Positions 39,347 through 49,002 of a stretch of 54,523 nt of DNA are shown one piece after another (position 1 is the first letter of the stretch; each line of letters opens with the position of its first letter). The stretch spans positions 1 to 54,523 of the forward strand of contig NZ_CAJLNI010000002.1 of NCBI RefSeq assembly GCF_905207935.1. Direction: 5' to 3'. Position numbers and translations under genes: made by a program. Source of the DNA: an uncultured Haemophilus sp. (GTDB lineage: Bacteria; Pseudomonadota; Gammaproteobacteria; Enterobacterales; Pasteurellaceae). The notes under the pieces were generated by a model. That model was not told where the DNA came from and did no database searches. It saw nothing but the letters and a program-made list of their open reading frames with translations.

Positions 39347-40177
39347 ATGAAATCTGTTGCGATAGTAGGTTTAGGTTGGTTAGGCTTACCATTGGCGCTG
39401 CACTTAAAAGAGCTTGGTTGGTGTGTAAAAGGATCCAAACAATCCCCTGAGGATGCTCAAAAATTGCATCAGCTAGGCATTGAAACTTATCCTTTTTCGC
39501 TTTCTGACGAAATGACGAGTTTATCAGACAATATTCGCCCTCTTTTTAATGTAGATGCTCTCATTCTCACCCTACCACCTAGCAGCTTTTCTTCTCAACA
39601 GTATTGTGAACATCTTGCTTTTTTAGCTAATCAAGCAAAGAAACAAGGTGTACAGCACTTGATTTTTACCAGTTCAACGTCTGTTTTTCCTGATATTTCG
39701 GGGCAATTTGATGAAAGTTCTCAACTTTCAGCTGAAATAGAAATTGGTAAAACACTGATACAAGCCGAGCAGTGCTTGTTCCAATCGGAAATATCTCATT
39801 GCGATATTCTTCGACTTGCAGGATTAATTGGTAAACAACGCCATCCGGTTAAATTCTTAGCTGGGAAACACAATTTAAAGCAAGGTAATTCGCCTGTTAA
39901 TTTAGTGCATCTTGAGGATTGCATTCAAGCTATTACAGCCTTACTCATGAATCCAAATGGATTACGAGTTTACCATCTTTGCGCACCAGTTCATCCTACT
40001 CGAGCAGAATATTACACAAAAGCAGCGGTATTTTATGATTTATCCATACCGCAATTCGAATGTAGTGATTCGGATCCGAAACGAATCATTATGGCAGATA
40101 AAATTTGTCGAGATTTAGGCTTCGCTTATCGTTATCCAAATCCCGATGATATGTTAGAAAAGCGCAGTGATTTTTGA
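39347..40177 (+). CDS. NAD(P)-binding epimerase/dehydratase-like protein (YeeZ-like)
   Basis: 276 residues. Rossmann start VAIVGLGWLGLPLALHLKELG (about 4-24), then ALILTLPPSSFSSQQYCEHLAFLANQAK and LIFTSSTSVFPDISGQFDESS, where the usual short-chain YxxxK catalytic pair is not evident. C-terminal VNLVHLEDCIQAITALLMNPNGLRVYHLCAPVHPTRAEYY is typical of the YeeZ group. Function not established. The TGA stop overlaps an uptake signal at 40177-40185. Spaced 28 bases after the purC terminator. Confidence 0.75.
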   Translation: MKSVAIVGLGWLGLPLALHLKELGWCVKGSKQSPEDAQKLHQLGIETYPFSLSDEMTSLSDNIRPLFNVDALILTLPPSSFSSQQYCEHLAFLANQAKKQGVQHLIFTSSTSVFPDISGQFDESSQLSAEIEIGKTLIQAEQCLFQSEISHCDILRLAGLIGKQRHPVKFLAGKHNLKQGNSPVNLVHLEDCIQAITALLMNPNGLRVYHLCAPVHPTRAEYYTKAAVFYDLSIPQFECSDSDPKRIIMADKICRDLGFAYRYPNPDDMLEKRSDF

Positions 40178-40228
40178 CCGCACTTTTTAAAGACTCACTC
40201 ACCATAACCACAATGAAGGAAATAAAAT

Positions 40229-41563
40229 ATGTCAAATACGATTCTGCAACATTTACCTAAAGGTCAAAAAGTTGGTATCGCTTTTTCAGGCGGGCTCGAT
40301 ACCAGTGCGGCATTACTTTGGATGCGTCAAAAAGGTGCGGTACCTTATGCTTATACAGCAAACTTAGGTCAACCCGATGAAGATGATTACAATGCCATTC
40401 CCAAAAAAGCGATGGAATATGGTGCGGAGAAAGCACGTTTAGTTGATTGTCGTGCGCAGTTAGCCCATGAAGGGATTGCGGCTATTCAATGTGGTGCATT
40501 CCATATTTCAACTGGTGGAGCAACCTATTTCAACACCACACCACTTGGTCGAGCGGTAACGGGTACGATGCTTGTTGCAGCAATGAAAGAAGATGATGTG
40601 AATATCTGGGGGGATGGTTCAACTTTTAAAGGTAATGATATTGAGCGTTTTTATCGTTATGGTTTATTAACCAACCCAAATTTAAAAATTTACAAACCAT
40701 GGTTAGATCAACAATTCATCGATGAGTTGGGCGGTCGTTTTGAAATGTCAAAATTCTTAATCGAAAATGGTTTTGACTACAAAATGTCGGTAGAAAAAGC
40801 CTATTCAACTGACTCTAATATGTTAGGTGCGACACACGAAGCGAAAGACTTAGAAGAATTAAGCACAGGCATTAAAATTGTAAAACCAATTATGGGCGTA
40901 GCATTCTGGGATGAAAATGTTCAAGTGAAACCTGAAGTGGTGACAGTTCGTTTTGAAGAAGGTGTGCCGGTTGCCTTAAATGGTAAAACATTTGATAACG
41001 TGGTGGAGCTTTTCTTAGAAGCAAATCGTATTGGTGGTCGTCATGGTTTAGGCATGTCAGACCAAATTGAAAACCGTATTATCGAAGCAAAATCACGTGG
41101 TATTTATGAAGCACCGGGAATGGCATTATTCCATATTGCTTATGAGCGTTTAGTCACCGGTATTCACAATGAAGATACTATTGAACAATATCGTATCAAT
41201 GGTTTACGTTTAGGTCGTTTATTATATCAAGGTCGTTGGTTTGATCCACAAGCGTTAATGTTACGCGAAACAGCACAACGTTGGGTCGCTCGTGCAGTGA
41301 CAGGTGAAGTAACATTAGAACTTCGTCGCGGTAATGATTATTCAATCTTAAATACTGAATCACCAAACTTAACTTATGCAGCAGAACGTTTAAGTATGGA
41401 AAAAGTGGAAAATGCACCATTTGATCCAATCGATCGTATTGGTCAATTAACCATGCGTAACTTAGATGTAGCAGATACACGCGGAAAATTAAGTATCTAC
41501 TCTCAAGTCGGTCTATTAACTGCAGGGAAAGATTCCGTTTTACCACAATTAGGTAAAAAATAA
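40229..41563 (+). CDS. argG: Argininosuccinate synthase
   Basis: 444 residues, the longer enteric type. ATP pyrophosphatase loop GIAFSGGLDTSAALLWMRQKGAVPYAYTANLGQ (about 16-48), then the citrulline/aspartate region FHISTGGATYFNTTPLGRAVTGTMLVAAMKEDDVNIWGDGSTFKGNDIERFYRYG and C-terminal helices. It condenses citrulline and aspartate with ATP. No argH, argF or ArgR site was recognised nearby. Ribosome-binding site AAGGAAATAAAAT. Ends in two hairpins, the first a mutated uptake-signal pair (41573-41600). Confidence 0.97.
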   Translation: MSNTILQHLPKGQKVGIAFSGGLDTSAALLWMRQKGAVPYAYTANLGQPDEDDYNAIPKKAMEYGAEKARLVDCRAQLAHEGIAAIQCGAFHISTGGATYFNTTPLGRAVTGTMLVAAMKEDDVNIWGDGSTFKGNDIERFYRYGLLTNPNLKIYKPWLDQQFIDELGGRFEMSKFLIENGFDYKMSVEKAYSTDSNMLGATHEAKDLEELSTGIKIVKPIMGVAFWDENVQVKPEVVTVRFEEGVPVALNGKTFDNVVELFLEANRIGGRHGLGMSDQIENRIIEAKSRGIYEAPGMALFHIAYERLVTGIHNEDTIEQYRINGLRLGRLLYQGRWFDPQALMLRETAQRWVARAVTGEVTLELRRGNDYSILNTESPNLTYAAERLSMEKVENAPFDPIDRIGQLTMRNLDVADTRGKLSIYSQVGLLTAGKDSVLPQLGKK

Positions 41564-41615
41564 TCTATGTAAAAAGTGCAGTCGATTTTGACCGCACTTT
41601 TGATTAGCATAATAA

Positions 41616-41651
41616 AAAACCTTAGGTTTTGACCTAAGGTTTTATTTTTTT
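41616..41651. terminator. argG/fur bidirectional terminator
   Basis: Perfect 12-bp stem AAAACCTTAGGT / ACCTAAGGTTTT with TTTG loop, then ATTTTTTT on the plus side; the minus side reads into TTTTTTATT. A second hairpin, AGTGCAGT / ACCGCACT (41576-41598), precedes it for argG. Confidence 0.93.
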
Positions 41652-41659
41652 AGAAAGAA

Positions 41660-42094
41660 TTATTTCTTCTCATCACATTTGTTGATATCGCTACATTTTC
41701 CGTAGAGGTATAAACTATGCGCTTTTAATTTGATGCCATGTTGTTCACTGATTTCTTTTTGACGCTGTTCGATAATATTATCAGTAAACTCAAATACTTT
41801 ACCGCAATCTTCACAGATAATGTGATCGTGGTGTTCTGTTGGTGCAAGTTCAAAAACAGACTTGTTACCTTCAAAATTATGACGAATTAAGATATGCGCT
41901 TCATCAAATTGGTTAAGTACGCGATATACAGTTGCAAGACCAATGTCACTACCTTGTTCTAACAAGATTTTATACACTTCTTCAGCTGAGAAATGCTCGT
42001 TTTTATGTTCTTGCATTAACGCAAGGATAGTCAGCCGGGGTTCGGTGATTTTCAACCCTGCTTTTTTGAGTAATTTGATGTTTTCTTCAGACAT
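41660..42094 (-). CDS. fur: Fur, ferric uptake regulator
   Basis: 144 residues. N-terminal winged helix (KKAGLKITEPRLTILALMQE, GSDIGLATVYRVLNQFDEAHIL) and C-terminal metal/dimer domain with HHDHIICEDCGKVFEF (His88-90 and Cys94/Cys97) and C-terminal Cys134/Cys140 (KCSDINKC). With iron bound it represses iron uptake. It follows fldA by 35 bases on the same strand, as in enteric bacteria, and shares the Fur-box promoter upstream of fldA, so it probably represses itself. Confidence 0.97.
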   Translation of the reverse strand: MSEENIKLLKKAGLKITEPRLTILALMQEHKNEHFSAEEVYKILLEQGSDIGLATVYRVLNQFDEAHILIRHNFEGNKSVFELAPTEHHDHIICEDCGKVFEFTDNIIEQRQKEISEQHGIKLKAHSLYLYGKCSDINKCDEKK

Positions 42095-42129
42095 AATGTT
42101 CCCTTAATTAATTTGCTAAATAGAGATGG

Positions 42130-42654
42130 TTAAGCCAATTCTGCTAAACACATTTCATCGTAGATTTGTTTCGTCCATTTCTCTACACGTTCTGCTGTGA
42201 GTTCTGGTTGACGATCTTCATCGATACACAAACCGATAAAGTTTCCGTCGTCTAATAATGCTTTTGATGCTTCAAAGGTGTAACCATCAGTTGACCAATT
42301 GCCCACGATAATCGCGCCACGTGGTTCAACGATATCACGTACTGTACCGATCGCATCACAGAAGTAATCTGCGTAGTCTTCCTGATCGCCACAGCCAAAA
42401 ATACCCACTAATTTGTCAGTAAAATCAATTTCTTCTAAGGTTGGGAAAAAATCATCCCAGTCAGCTTGCGCTTCACCGTAATACCAAGTCGGAATACCGA
42501 AAAGTAAAAAATCATAACCTTCGATATCTTCTTTCGAGCTTTTTGCAATGTCACGAATATCAACGAGTTCGTTACCTAATTGCTTTTGAATCATTTTTGC
42601 AATGTTTTCTGTATTACCTGTGTCACTACCGTAAAATAAACCGACAACTGCCAT
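42130..42654 (-). CDS. fldA: Flavodoxin FldA
   Basis: 174 residues from the ATG behind AAAGGAAAGAAC; a longer frame adds 17 residues with no family match. FMN phosphate loop YGSDTGNTENIAKMIQ (about 8-23), IPTWYYGEAQADWDDFFPTLEEIDFTDKLVGIFGCGDQEDYADYF (first and second flavin loops). It carries electrons in place of ferredoxin, e.g. to pyruvate formate-lyase and methionine synthase. It lies in a minus-strand run ybfF-fldA-fur with Fur-box-like sites immediately upstream. Confidence 0.96.
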   Translation of the reverse strand: MAVVGLFYGSDTGNTENIAKMIQKQLGNELVDIRDIAKSSKEDIEGYDFLLFGIPTWYYGEAQADWDDFFPTLEEIDFTDKLVGIFGCGDQEDYADYFCDAIGTVRDIVEPRGAIIVGNWSTDGYTFEASKALLDDGNFIGLCIDEDRQPELTAERVEKWTKQIYDEMCLAELA

Positions 42655-42724
42655 TGTTCTTTCCTTTTGAAATAAAATTAGGTGAATAGAAAAAATTAGG
42701 GGCAAAGCCCTACAATTTGTGCGA

Positions 42725-42767
42725 ACTATACCACAAATGAATTCTCATTTGAATAGAATAATTCTCA
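42725..42767 (-). promoter_or_regulatory. fldA-fur promoter with two tandem Fur-box-like sites
   Basis: On the minus strand TTCAAA (plus 42748-42753), 17 bases, TATAGT (plus 42725-42730). Two copies of TGAGAAT, exactly 20 bp apart, begin 7-1-7 type Fur sites: plus 42753-42767 (ATAGAAT A ATTCTCA, near-perfect dyad) and plus 42733-42747 (right arm ATTCTCA intact, left arm poor). The second lies between -35 and -10. Fur binding is inferred from the motif. Confidence 0.75.
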
Positions 42768-42777
42768 TTTAAAGCGA

Positions 42778-43563
42778 TTAATTCTTATTTAGAAACCTAT
42801 CAATTGCACGTATCACAAAATCAGGTTTTTCTGCATGAACCCAGTGCCCACAACCATTGATAGTGAACGAGGTTGCATTCGGGAATTGTTTTAGAATAAT
42901 TTCTGTATATTCAGGTTTAATATAAGATGAAAGCCCACCTTTAATAAAGAGAGTAGGCGTATTAGCGTAAACTTCCTGCCAATCCATCAGTTCCGCATAA
43001 TGCTCAAAAAGTGCGGTCAAATTGAAACGAAAATATTCGCTTGAAGTCGGCTCAAAAGATTTCAACATAAACTGCACCACGCTAGGCTCGGCAATTTCAC
43101 TTTCTAAAATAGGCTTAGCTTGTTGACGAGTTTGTGGCTGCGCTTTTTTCACGGCAAACAAACCACGAAACACATCATCATGTCCCGCACTGCTATTAGC
43201 CACAGGTGCAATATCAATGACAACTAATTTTTCCACACGCTGCGGCTGAAGTGCGGTCATTTTCATTGCTGTTTTTCCGCCCATTGAATGACCAATTAAG
43301 ATCACTTTATCTAATTGAAGGTGATCGATAAGTTGCCATACATCATCAGCCATGACATCGTAATTCATTGTTTCTGAATGAAAACTATGTCCATGATTGC
43401 GTAAATCTACGCGTAAAATATTATAGTTATCGCTAAATGCACGGGCGATTACACCAAGATTATTCATATCTCCAAACAAGCCATGAATGAAAACTAAGGT
43501 AGGTGAATTAATTGATTGTTTTACTTGGTGAAATTGATGGTTTAATAATTGGGAAGATGACAT
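42778..43563 (-). CDS. ybfF: Alpha/beta-hydrolase esterase YbfF
   Basis: 261 residues. Nucleophile elbow GHSMGGKTAMKM (Ser about 93), oxyanion HGLFGDMNNLGVIAR (about 26-40), and catalytic His in GCGHWVHAEKPDFVIRAIDRFL at the C-terminus. It matches the acyl-CoA/ester hydrolase YbfF. Substrate in the cell unclear. Divergent from seqA (70 bases between starts) and upstream of fldA, the same context as in E. coli. Two uptake signals lie in the gene (43009, 43249). No clear ribosome-binding site before ATG. Confidence 0.92.
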   Translation of the reverse strand: MSSSQLLNHQFHQVKQSINSPTLVFIHGLFGDMNNLGVIARAFSDNYNILRVDLRNHGHSFHSETMNYDVMADDVWQLIDHLQLDKVILIGHSMGGKTAMKMTALQPQRVEKLVVIDIAPVANSSAGHDDVFRGLFAVKKAQPQTRQQAKPILESEIAEPSVVQFMLKSFEPTSSEYFRFNLTALFEHYAELMDWQEVYANTPTLFIKGGLSSYIKPEYTEIILKQFPNATSFTINGCGHWVHAEKPDFVIRAIDRFLNKN

Positions 43564-43633
43564 ATATTTTGCGTGAGAATTTGGTTAGAAATCGTTATAA
43601 TGGGTGAAAATTTTAGCAAACGGAGAGAAAAAA

Positions 43634-44275
43634 ATGAAGATAATTGAAGTTGATGAAGAATTATATCAATACATTGCTGCACAAACTCAGTCTATTGGAG
43701 AAAGTGCTTCTGATATTCTTCGCCGTTTGTTGAATTTACCAGCTCACGTAACAAGCAAGGTTGATTTCTTCGAATCAGACATATCAGCTGAAAACGCAAA
43801 AAGTGCGGTACATTCTGAGCCTGTTTTAACGGAAAAAACAACCGAAGTATCTCAACCAAAAGTTGAACCTATTGAACCGCCAAAAGCAGTGAAAAAACAA
43901 TCGGATGAAGCAATCAATCATATTGTTGATAAAGTGCGTGCACTCTTGAATTCTGCTGAGTTCAAAGAAGAGCCAAAAGCAGTGGTGCGTTTTTTAAGTA
44001 TATTACGGACGCTTTATCGTACCAATCCAGAAAGTTTCGCACAGGCAACAGAAAGCCTACAAGGTCGTACTCGTGTTTATTTTGCTCGTGACGAAGGGAC
44101 TTTGCTTGTGGCGGGTAATCACACGAAACCGAAACAAATTCCTGACACGCCATATTGGGTGATTACCAATACCAATAGTGGTCGTAAGATGCTGATGCTA
44201 GAAGGGGCGATGCAATCTATGCATTTGCCGGAATATTTAATTGACGAAGTTCGCCCTTATTTCGTTAGCAACTAA
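43634..44275 (+). CDS. seqA: SeqA, replication-sequestration protein
   Basis: 213 residues from the ATG behind CGGAGAGAAAAAA (starts 30 bases upstream are out of family). N-terminal multimerisation helix MKIIEVDEELYQYIAAQTQSIGESASDILRRLL; a variable, longer than usual linker with an uptake signal (43801-43809); and C-terminal GATC-binding domain with TNPESFAQATESLQGRTRVYFARDEGTLLVAGNHTKPKQIPDTPYWVITNTNSGRKMLML. It binds hemimethylated GATC and delays re-initiation, implying a Dam-methylating host. Confidence 0.95.
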   Translation: MKIIEVDEELYQYIAAQTQSIGESASDILRRLLNLPAHVTSKVDFFESDISAENAKSAVHSEPVLTEKTTEVSQPKVEPIEPPKAVKKQSDEAINHIVDKVRALLNSAEFKEEPKAVVRFLSILRTLYRTNPESFAQATESLQGRTRVYFARDEGTLLVAGNHTKPKQIPDTPYWVITNTNSGRKMLMLEGAMQSMHLPEYLIDEVRPYFVSN

Positions 44276-44279
44276 TTCG

Positions 44280-45632
44280 ATGCAAAAATTCCCTTGGCAA
44301 GCATTTGCCCAAAATTCAGCGTATGCAAATCAGGTCGCGTTGCGAAATTCGCAGGGCGATCCTTTTACTTGGGCGGAGCTTGCCGAGAAAATTAATCAAG
44401 TAGAAGCTTTTCTTTTACAACAAGGCGTGACGGCGCAAAGTGCGGTCGCTTTTTGTGGTAAAAATTCAGAACAGATCTTATTTCTTTATTTAGCCGTTAT
44501 TCAGCTAGGTGCAAAAATTTTAGGTATTAACCCTGCATTTCCTCAAGAAAAAAGAGCAGAATTGTGCCAAGTATATGGCGTGGATTTTTGTTATCAAACC
44601 GAAGATATTCATTATTTAGCAGCTGAAGCATTACCCGAACATAAAGCGAATTTTACAAAAGCGGCCACAATGACGCTAACATCAGGTTCGACTGGTTTGC
44701 CTAAAGCGGTGGTGCATAATGTGTCTGCTCATTTAGCTAATGCGGAAGGCGTTTGTGCCTTAATGAATTTTGGCAAAGATCAATCTTGGCTACTTTCTTT
44801 GCCGCTTTATCATGTTTCCGGACAAGGCATTGTGTGGCGTTGGCTTTACGCAGGTGCTACCTTAGTTTTACCGAAAGAAGATTTTTATCAATCTATTGGT
44901 GAGGTTTCTCATGTTTCTCTCGTGCCAACGCAATTACAACGTTGGTTTGATTATTTGGTAGAGTATCCTCAACCTATTCAAACACAAGCCGTGTTATTAG
45001 GTGGGACACAAATTCCTGTAAAATTAACCCAAGTATTAAGTGAGTTAGGTATTCGAAGCTATTCAGGCTATGGTATGACAGAAATGGCTTCTACCGTATT
45101 CGCGAAACAATCAGATGGAAAAGTTGGTGTAGGTCAACCTCTACTTGGCCGAGCGTTCAAGTTAGTGAATGAAGAAGTTTGGCTAAAAGGAGCGGGACTT
45201 GCCATGGGATATTGGCGCAATGGGTGTGTTGATCCGCTTACTAATGCTGAAGGTTGGTTCCAAACCAAAGATAAAGGTCAATGGCTCGATAACGAATTAG
45301 TCATCCAAGGCCGATTGGATAATATGTTTATTTCCGGTGGTGAAAATATTCAGCCGGAAGAAATTGAAAAGGTGATTGCACAATCAGATTTAGTAAAACA
45401 AGTCTTTGTTTTACCTAAACATGATGAGGAATTTGGTCAACGCCCAGTGGCATTGGTGGAATTTCATATGCCGTTTAATGAAAGTGCGGTCGAATCTCTC
45501 AACGTTTTTTTACAAGGGCGATTGGAACGATTCAAGCAACCCGTTGCCTACTATGAACTCCCACAGGATTTAATCCAAGGGGCAATTAAGATTTCTCGCA
45601 AAGCACTCGCCGATTGGCTGTTGCAACAATAG
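44280..45632 (+). CDS. menE: O-succinylbenzoate-CoA ligase (menaquinone biosynthesis)
   Basis: 450 residues from the ATG 4 bases after the seqA stop. Acyl-adenylate family: AMP-binding MTLTSGSTGLPKAVVHN (about 138-154), SYSGYGMTEMASTVF (about 260-274) and C-terminal QGRLDNMFISGGENIQPEEIEKVI with the conserved lysine in QGAIKISRKAL. It activates o-succinylbenzoate with CoA in menaquinone synthesis, which fits an organism using anaerobic respiration. Two uptake signals inside (44438, 45482). No good ribosome-binding site of its own, so it is probably coupled to seqA. Confidence 0.93.
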   Translation: MQKFPWQAFAQNSAYANQVALRNSQGDPFTWAELAEKINQVEAFLLQQGVTAQSAVAFCGKNSEQILFLYLAVIQLGAKILGINPAFPQEKRAELCQVYGVDFCYQTEDIHYLAAEALPEHKANFTKAATMTLTSGSTGLPKAVVHNVSAHLANAEGVCALMNFGKDQSWLLSLPLYHVSGQGIVWRWLYAGATLVLPKEDFYQSIGEVSHVSLVPTQLQRWFDYLVEYPQPIQTQAVLLGGTQIPVKLTQVLSELGIRSYSGYGMTEMASTVFAKQSDGKVGVGQPLLGRAFKLVNEEVWLKGAGLAMGYWRNGCVDPLTNAEGWFQTKDKGQWLDNELVIQGRLDNMFISGGENIQPEEIEKVIAQSDLVKQVFVLPKHDEEFGQRPVALVEFHMPFNESAVESLNVFLQGRLERFKQPVAYYELPQDLIQGAIKISRKALADWLLQQ

Positions 45633-45645
45633 GAAAGTCGATTTA

Positions 45646-48600
45646 ATGAAAAATATCTCTCGTTTTTTGACCGCACTTGGTCTTTCATTTGTTTTTACAC
45701 TTGCGCTTTCTCAGCCTGTTTGGGCAGAGAATAATGCTGATTTACCAACTGAAAAAATACTGAAAAGTGAATTGGCAGAAGCACAAAAATTACCGGATGG
45801 TGAGGAAAAAACAAGTAAAGTAGCCACTATCCAGGCTTCGCTTGATCTCTTGCAACAAATTCAAACTCAACAAAAAAATAATAACGATTTGCAAGATACG
45901 CTTATTAATGCGGATTCTGAAATTCAGAAGAATAATGCTGATCTTCAAAATCTTAAAAAACAGCTAAGCTCACCAAATAACACGGATTATACTTCACAAA
46001 GTTTAGCGAATTTGCAGGCGCAGCTTGAGAAACTGACCAATCAGCAACAGGATGCACAATCTGCATTAAGTGCCGTAAATACACAGCTTGCAGGGCAGAG
46101 TTCTGTGTCTGAACGTGCTCAAACAGCCTTGACAGATAATGTTAAACGTACGCAAGAATTGAATCAGAAATTGGCTGACCCAACAACCAGTTCGCTATTA
46201 AAACAGCAAATTCAACTTGAGTTGCAATTGATTGAGCTAAAAAATATCTATAATCAAGTGTTATTAAAAAATAGCGATCAGTTGACGATGCTTTATCAAA
46301 GCCGATATGAACTGTTGAATACGCGTGTTCAAGCATTGCAGCAACAAATTGCCGCTATTCAAGAAGTGATTAATCAAAAGAATTTGGCTAAAACACAAAA
46401 CCAAGTTGAGCAAGCACAACAGCAAAATCAAAGTGTTGAGCAAAAACCATTGATCCAGAAAGAGTTGGATTTGAATTCGCAACTTAGCCAATATTTACTT
46501 GAGCAAACAGAGAAAACCAATACATTAACGCAAGATGAACTACGCATGCGAAATGTATTGGATAACTTAACGCAGACGCAACGTACCATTGATGAGCAAA
46601 TTAGTGCGTTACAAGGCACGTTGGTACTTTCGCGCATTATTCAGCAACAAAAACAAAAATTACCGACTAATTTAAATATTCAAGGGCTTTCAAAACAAAT
46701 TGCGGATTTACGTGTACAAATCTTTGATATAACACAGAAACGTAATGAACTTTATGATATTGATGCTTACATCAGTAAAATAGAGCAGAATGAAAACAAA
46801 TCGTTTACACCTGCAGAAAAAACACAATTAACCAATTTGCTCACTGAACGTCGTAAAGTTGCCTCTGATTTGATTAAATCATTGAATAATCAATTGAACT
46901 TAGCGATTTCCTTAGAGTTAACCCAACAGCAGATTACTCAAATCAGTGATCAAATTCAGTCTAAACTCGATCAACAAAGTTTTTGGGTAAAAAGTAACAA
47001 TCCAATTAATTTAGATTGGTTCAAAAAACTGCCAATGTCACTCAAGGCACAATTTGATGGCATTGGAAAGAAAATTGGCTTCCCGACAAATTTTGATAAT
47101 TTGCCGTATTTACTCACTTATGTCTTTATTTTGTTTGTGATTGGTGGATTGATTTTCAAATTTAAAGAATCGATTAAACAACGCATAGCTGTGATTAATG
47201 GCGAAATTAATAGGCTTCGTTCTGACAGCCAATGGCATACGCCACTTGCATTATTTTATACGGCGCTTTTATCGTTATCTGGCACCCTTTGGTTCTTAGC
47301 GGCTTGCCAACTTTTAGGCTTTTTCTTTGTGAAAAATCCACAAGAGTTTTGGGAGTGGTCGCTCAGTATGGCGGGCTATTGGTGGTTCTTTAGTTTTATC
47401 TTAGCTATTCTTCGTCCGAATGGTATTTTAGTCCGCCATTTCGGTTTTTCTAAAGAGAGCGCGGCTGCTTTGCAAGACGTCACAAAACGTATCATTGTTT
47501 CCGTTGTGTTATTACTGAATACGTCAATTTTCAGTAATGTCATGGATACAGGTTTAGCCAATGACGTCCTCGGCGAAATTAATACGATTGTTGCCTTGCT
47601 TTTCTGTATTGTGATTATTGCGCCACGTTTTGTTCGCACAGAAAAATCGTTGAATTCAAGCGTAACGGATCAGCGTGATAGAACGCTTTTAAAAATTATG
47701 CGCGTTTTATTGCAATTGGTCCCTGTTATTTTAATTGCACTAGTTGCTTTAGGCTATTATTACACCGCCTTAAATTTAATTACGCATATTATTAATACCT
47801 ACATTGCATGGGTGGTGTGGTCGTTGGTGCGTCATACTATTTATCGTGGTATTACGGTTGCATCAAGACGTTTAGCTTATCGACGTTTACAAGAAAAACG
47901 TCAGCAAAAACAACAAGATTCAAGTGATACTTCAGCCTCTGATGATGTGGTCGTGATTACCGAACAAGAAGAGGGATTAGCCTTAAATGAAGTACGGAGC
48001 CAGTTACTACGTTTTGCCGATCTCTTTATTTGGACCGCACTTTTTGCCATCTTCTATTATGTCTGGTCAGATTTAGTTACGGTTGTAAGTTATTTGCGTG
48101 ATATTACCTTGTGGCAACAAACCTCAACGACTGAAGCGGGCGTGGTGACAGAAACGATTTCACTCTTTAACTTGATTGTTGCGTTAATCATTGTTGTGAT
48201 TACCTATATTTTAGTGCGTAACATTCCAGGTATTTTAGAAGTATTAATCTTCTCTCGAGTGAAACTTTCACCAGGTACGCCTTATACCATTACAAAATTA
48301 TTAACCTATATCTTGGTTGCAGTTGGTGGCGCATGGGCATTTTCGACGCTTGGGATGTCATGGTCTAAATTACAATGGTTATTTGCCGCCCTTTCCGTTG
48401 GTCTCGGTTTTGGTGTGCAGGAAATTTTTGCGAACTTTGTTTCTGGCATCATTTTATTATTTGAGCGTCCAATTCGTGTGGGCGATACCGTGACAATTAA
48501 TGGTGTGACAGGTACGGTGGCGAAATTCCGTATTCGTGCCATTACGATGATCGATCCGGATCGAAAAGAAGTGATTGTGCCCAATAAATCTTTTGTAACC

Positions 48601-48987
48601 GGACAAGTAACTAACTGGGCATTATCTAGTACCGTTACTCGTTTAGTGGTGTCTGTTGGCGTGGCGTATGGTTCAGATTTAGAGTTGGTGAGACGCTTAT
48701 TATTGCAAGCCGCACACGAGCAACCAAGCGTCTTAAAAGATCCGGAACCAAGAGTGCTATTTTTAACCTTTGGTGCAAGCACATTAGATCATGAACTACG
48801 TGTTCATGTTGGGCAAGTGTCTGAGCGAAATGATACGCTTGATGCGCTCAACCGTCGCGTGAATGAGCTATTTGCAGAAAATAATATTGATATTGCATTC
48901 AATCAATTAGATATCTTTATCAAGAATAAAGATACGGGTGAAGAAATTCCATTTATTGATGTGGCAAAATTAGCCAAAAATCATTAA
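45646..48987 (+). CDS. mscK: Mechanosensitive channel MscK-type (KefA)
   Basis: 1113 residues, the size of E. coli MscK. Signal peptide (about 1-27, cut after VWA), a very long periplasmic glutamine-rich coiled coil (about 30-450), roughly 10-11 membrane helices (about 485-860) and a C-terminal MscS channel domain: GLGFGVQEIFANFVSGIILLFERPIRVGDTVTINGVTGTVAKFRIRAITMIDPDRKEVIVPNKSFVTGQVTNWALSS. The ending HELRVHVGQ...NIDIAFNQLDIFIKNKDTGEEI is like MscK rather than MscM. It relieves osmotic downshock. Uptake signal in the signal peptide (45670-45678) and another at 48034-48042. Confidence 0.93.
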   Translation: MKNISRFLTALGLSFVFTLALSQPVWAENNADLPTEKILKSELAEAQKLPDGEEKTSKVATIQASLDLLQQIQTQQKNNNDLQDTLINADSEIQKNNADLQNLKKQLSSPNNTDYTSQSLANLQAQLEKLTNQQQDAQSALSAVNTQLAGQSSVSERAQTALTDNVKRTQELNQKLADPTTSSLLKQQIQLELQLIELKNIYNQVLLKNSDQLTMLYQSRYELLNTRVQALQQQIAAIQEVINQKNLAKTQNQVEQAQQQNQSVEQKPLIQKELDLNSQLSQYLLEQTEKTNTLTQDELRMRNVLDNLTQTQRTIDEQISALQGTLVLSRIIQQQKQKLPTNLNIQGLSKQIADLRVQIFDITQKRNELYDIDAYISKIEQNENKSFTPAEKTQLTNLLTERRKVASDLIKSLNNQLNLAISLELTQQQITQISDQIQSKLDQQSFWVKSNNPINLDWFKKLPMSLKAQFDGIGKKIGFPTNFDNLPYLLTYVFILFVIGGLIFKFKESIKQRIAVINGEINRLRSDSQWHTPLALFYTALLSLSGTLWFLAACQLLGFFFVKNPQEFWEWSLSMAGYWWFFSFILAILRPNGILVRHFGFSKESAAALQDVTKRIIVSVVLLLNTSIFSNVMDTGLANDVLGEINTIVALLFCIVIIAPRFVRTEKSLNSSVTDQRDRTLLKIMRVLLQLVPVILIALVALGYYYTALNLITHIINTYIAWVVWSLVRHTIYRGITVASRRLAYRRLQEKRQQKQQDSSDTSASDDVVVITEQEEGLALNEVRSQLLRFADLFIWTALFAIFYYVWSDLVTVVSYLRDITLWQQTSTTEAGVVTETISLFNLIVALIIVVITYILVRNIPGILEVLIFSRVKLSPGTPYTITKLLTYILVAVGGAWAFSTLGMSWSKLQWLFAALSVGLGFGVQEIFANFVSGIILLFERPIRVGDTVTINGVTGTVAKFRIRAITMIDPDRKEVIVPNKSFVTGQVTNWALSSTVTRLVVSVGVAYGSDLELVRRLLLQAAHEQPSVLKDPEPRVLFLTFGASTLDHELRVHVGQVSERNDTLDALNRRVNELFAENNIDIAFNQLDIFIKNKDTGEEIPFIDVAKLAKNH

Positions 48988-49002
48988 TTAAAGAGAGAGA
49001 AT

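Noticed and set aside
48306..48782. 158-residue minus-strand frame opposite the MscS domain of mscK
   Set aside because: Codon bias of mscK explains it; the protein has no recognisable features.
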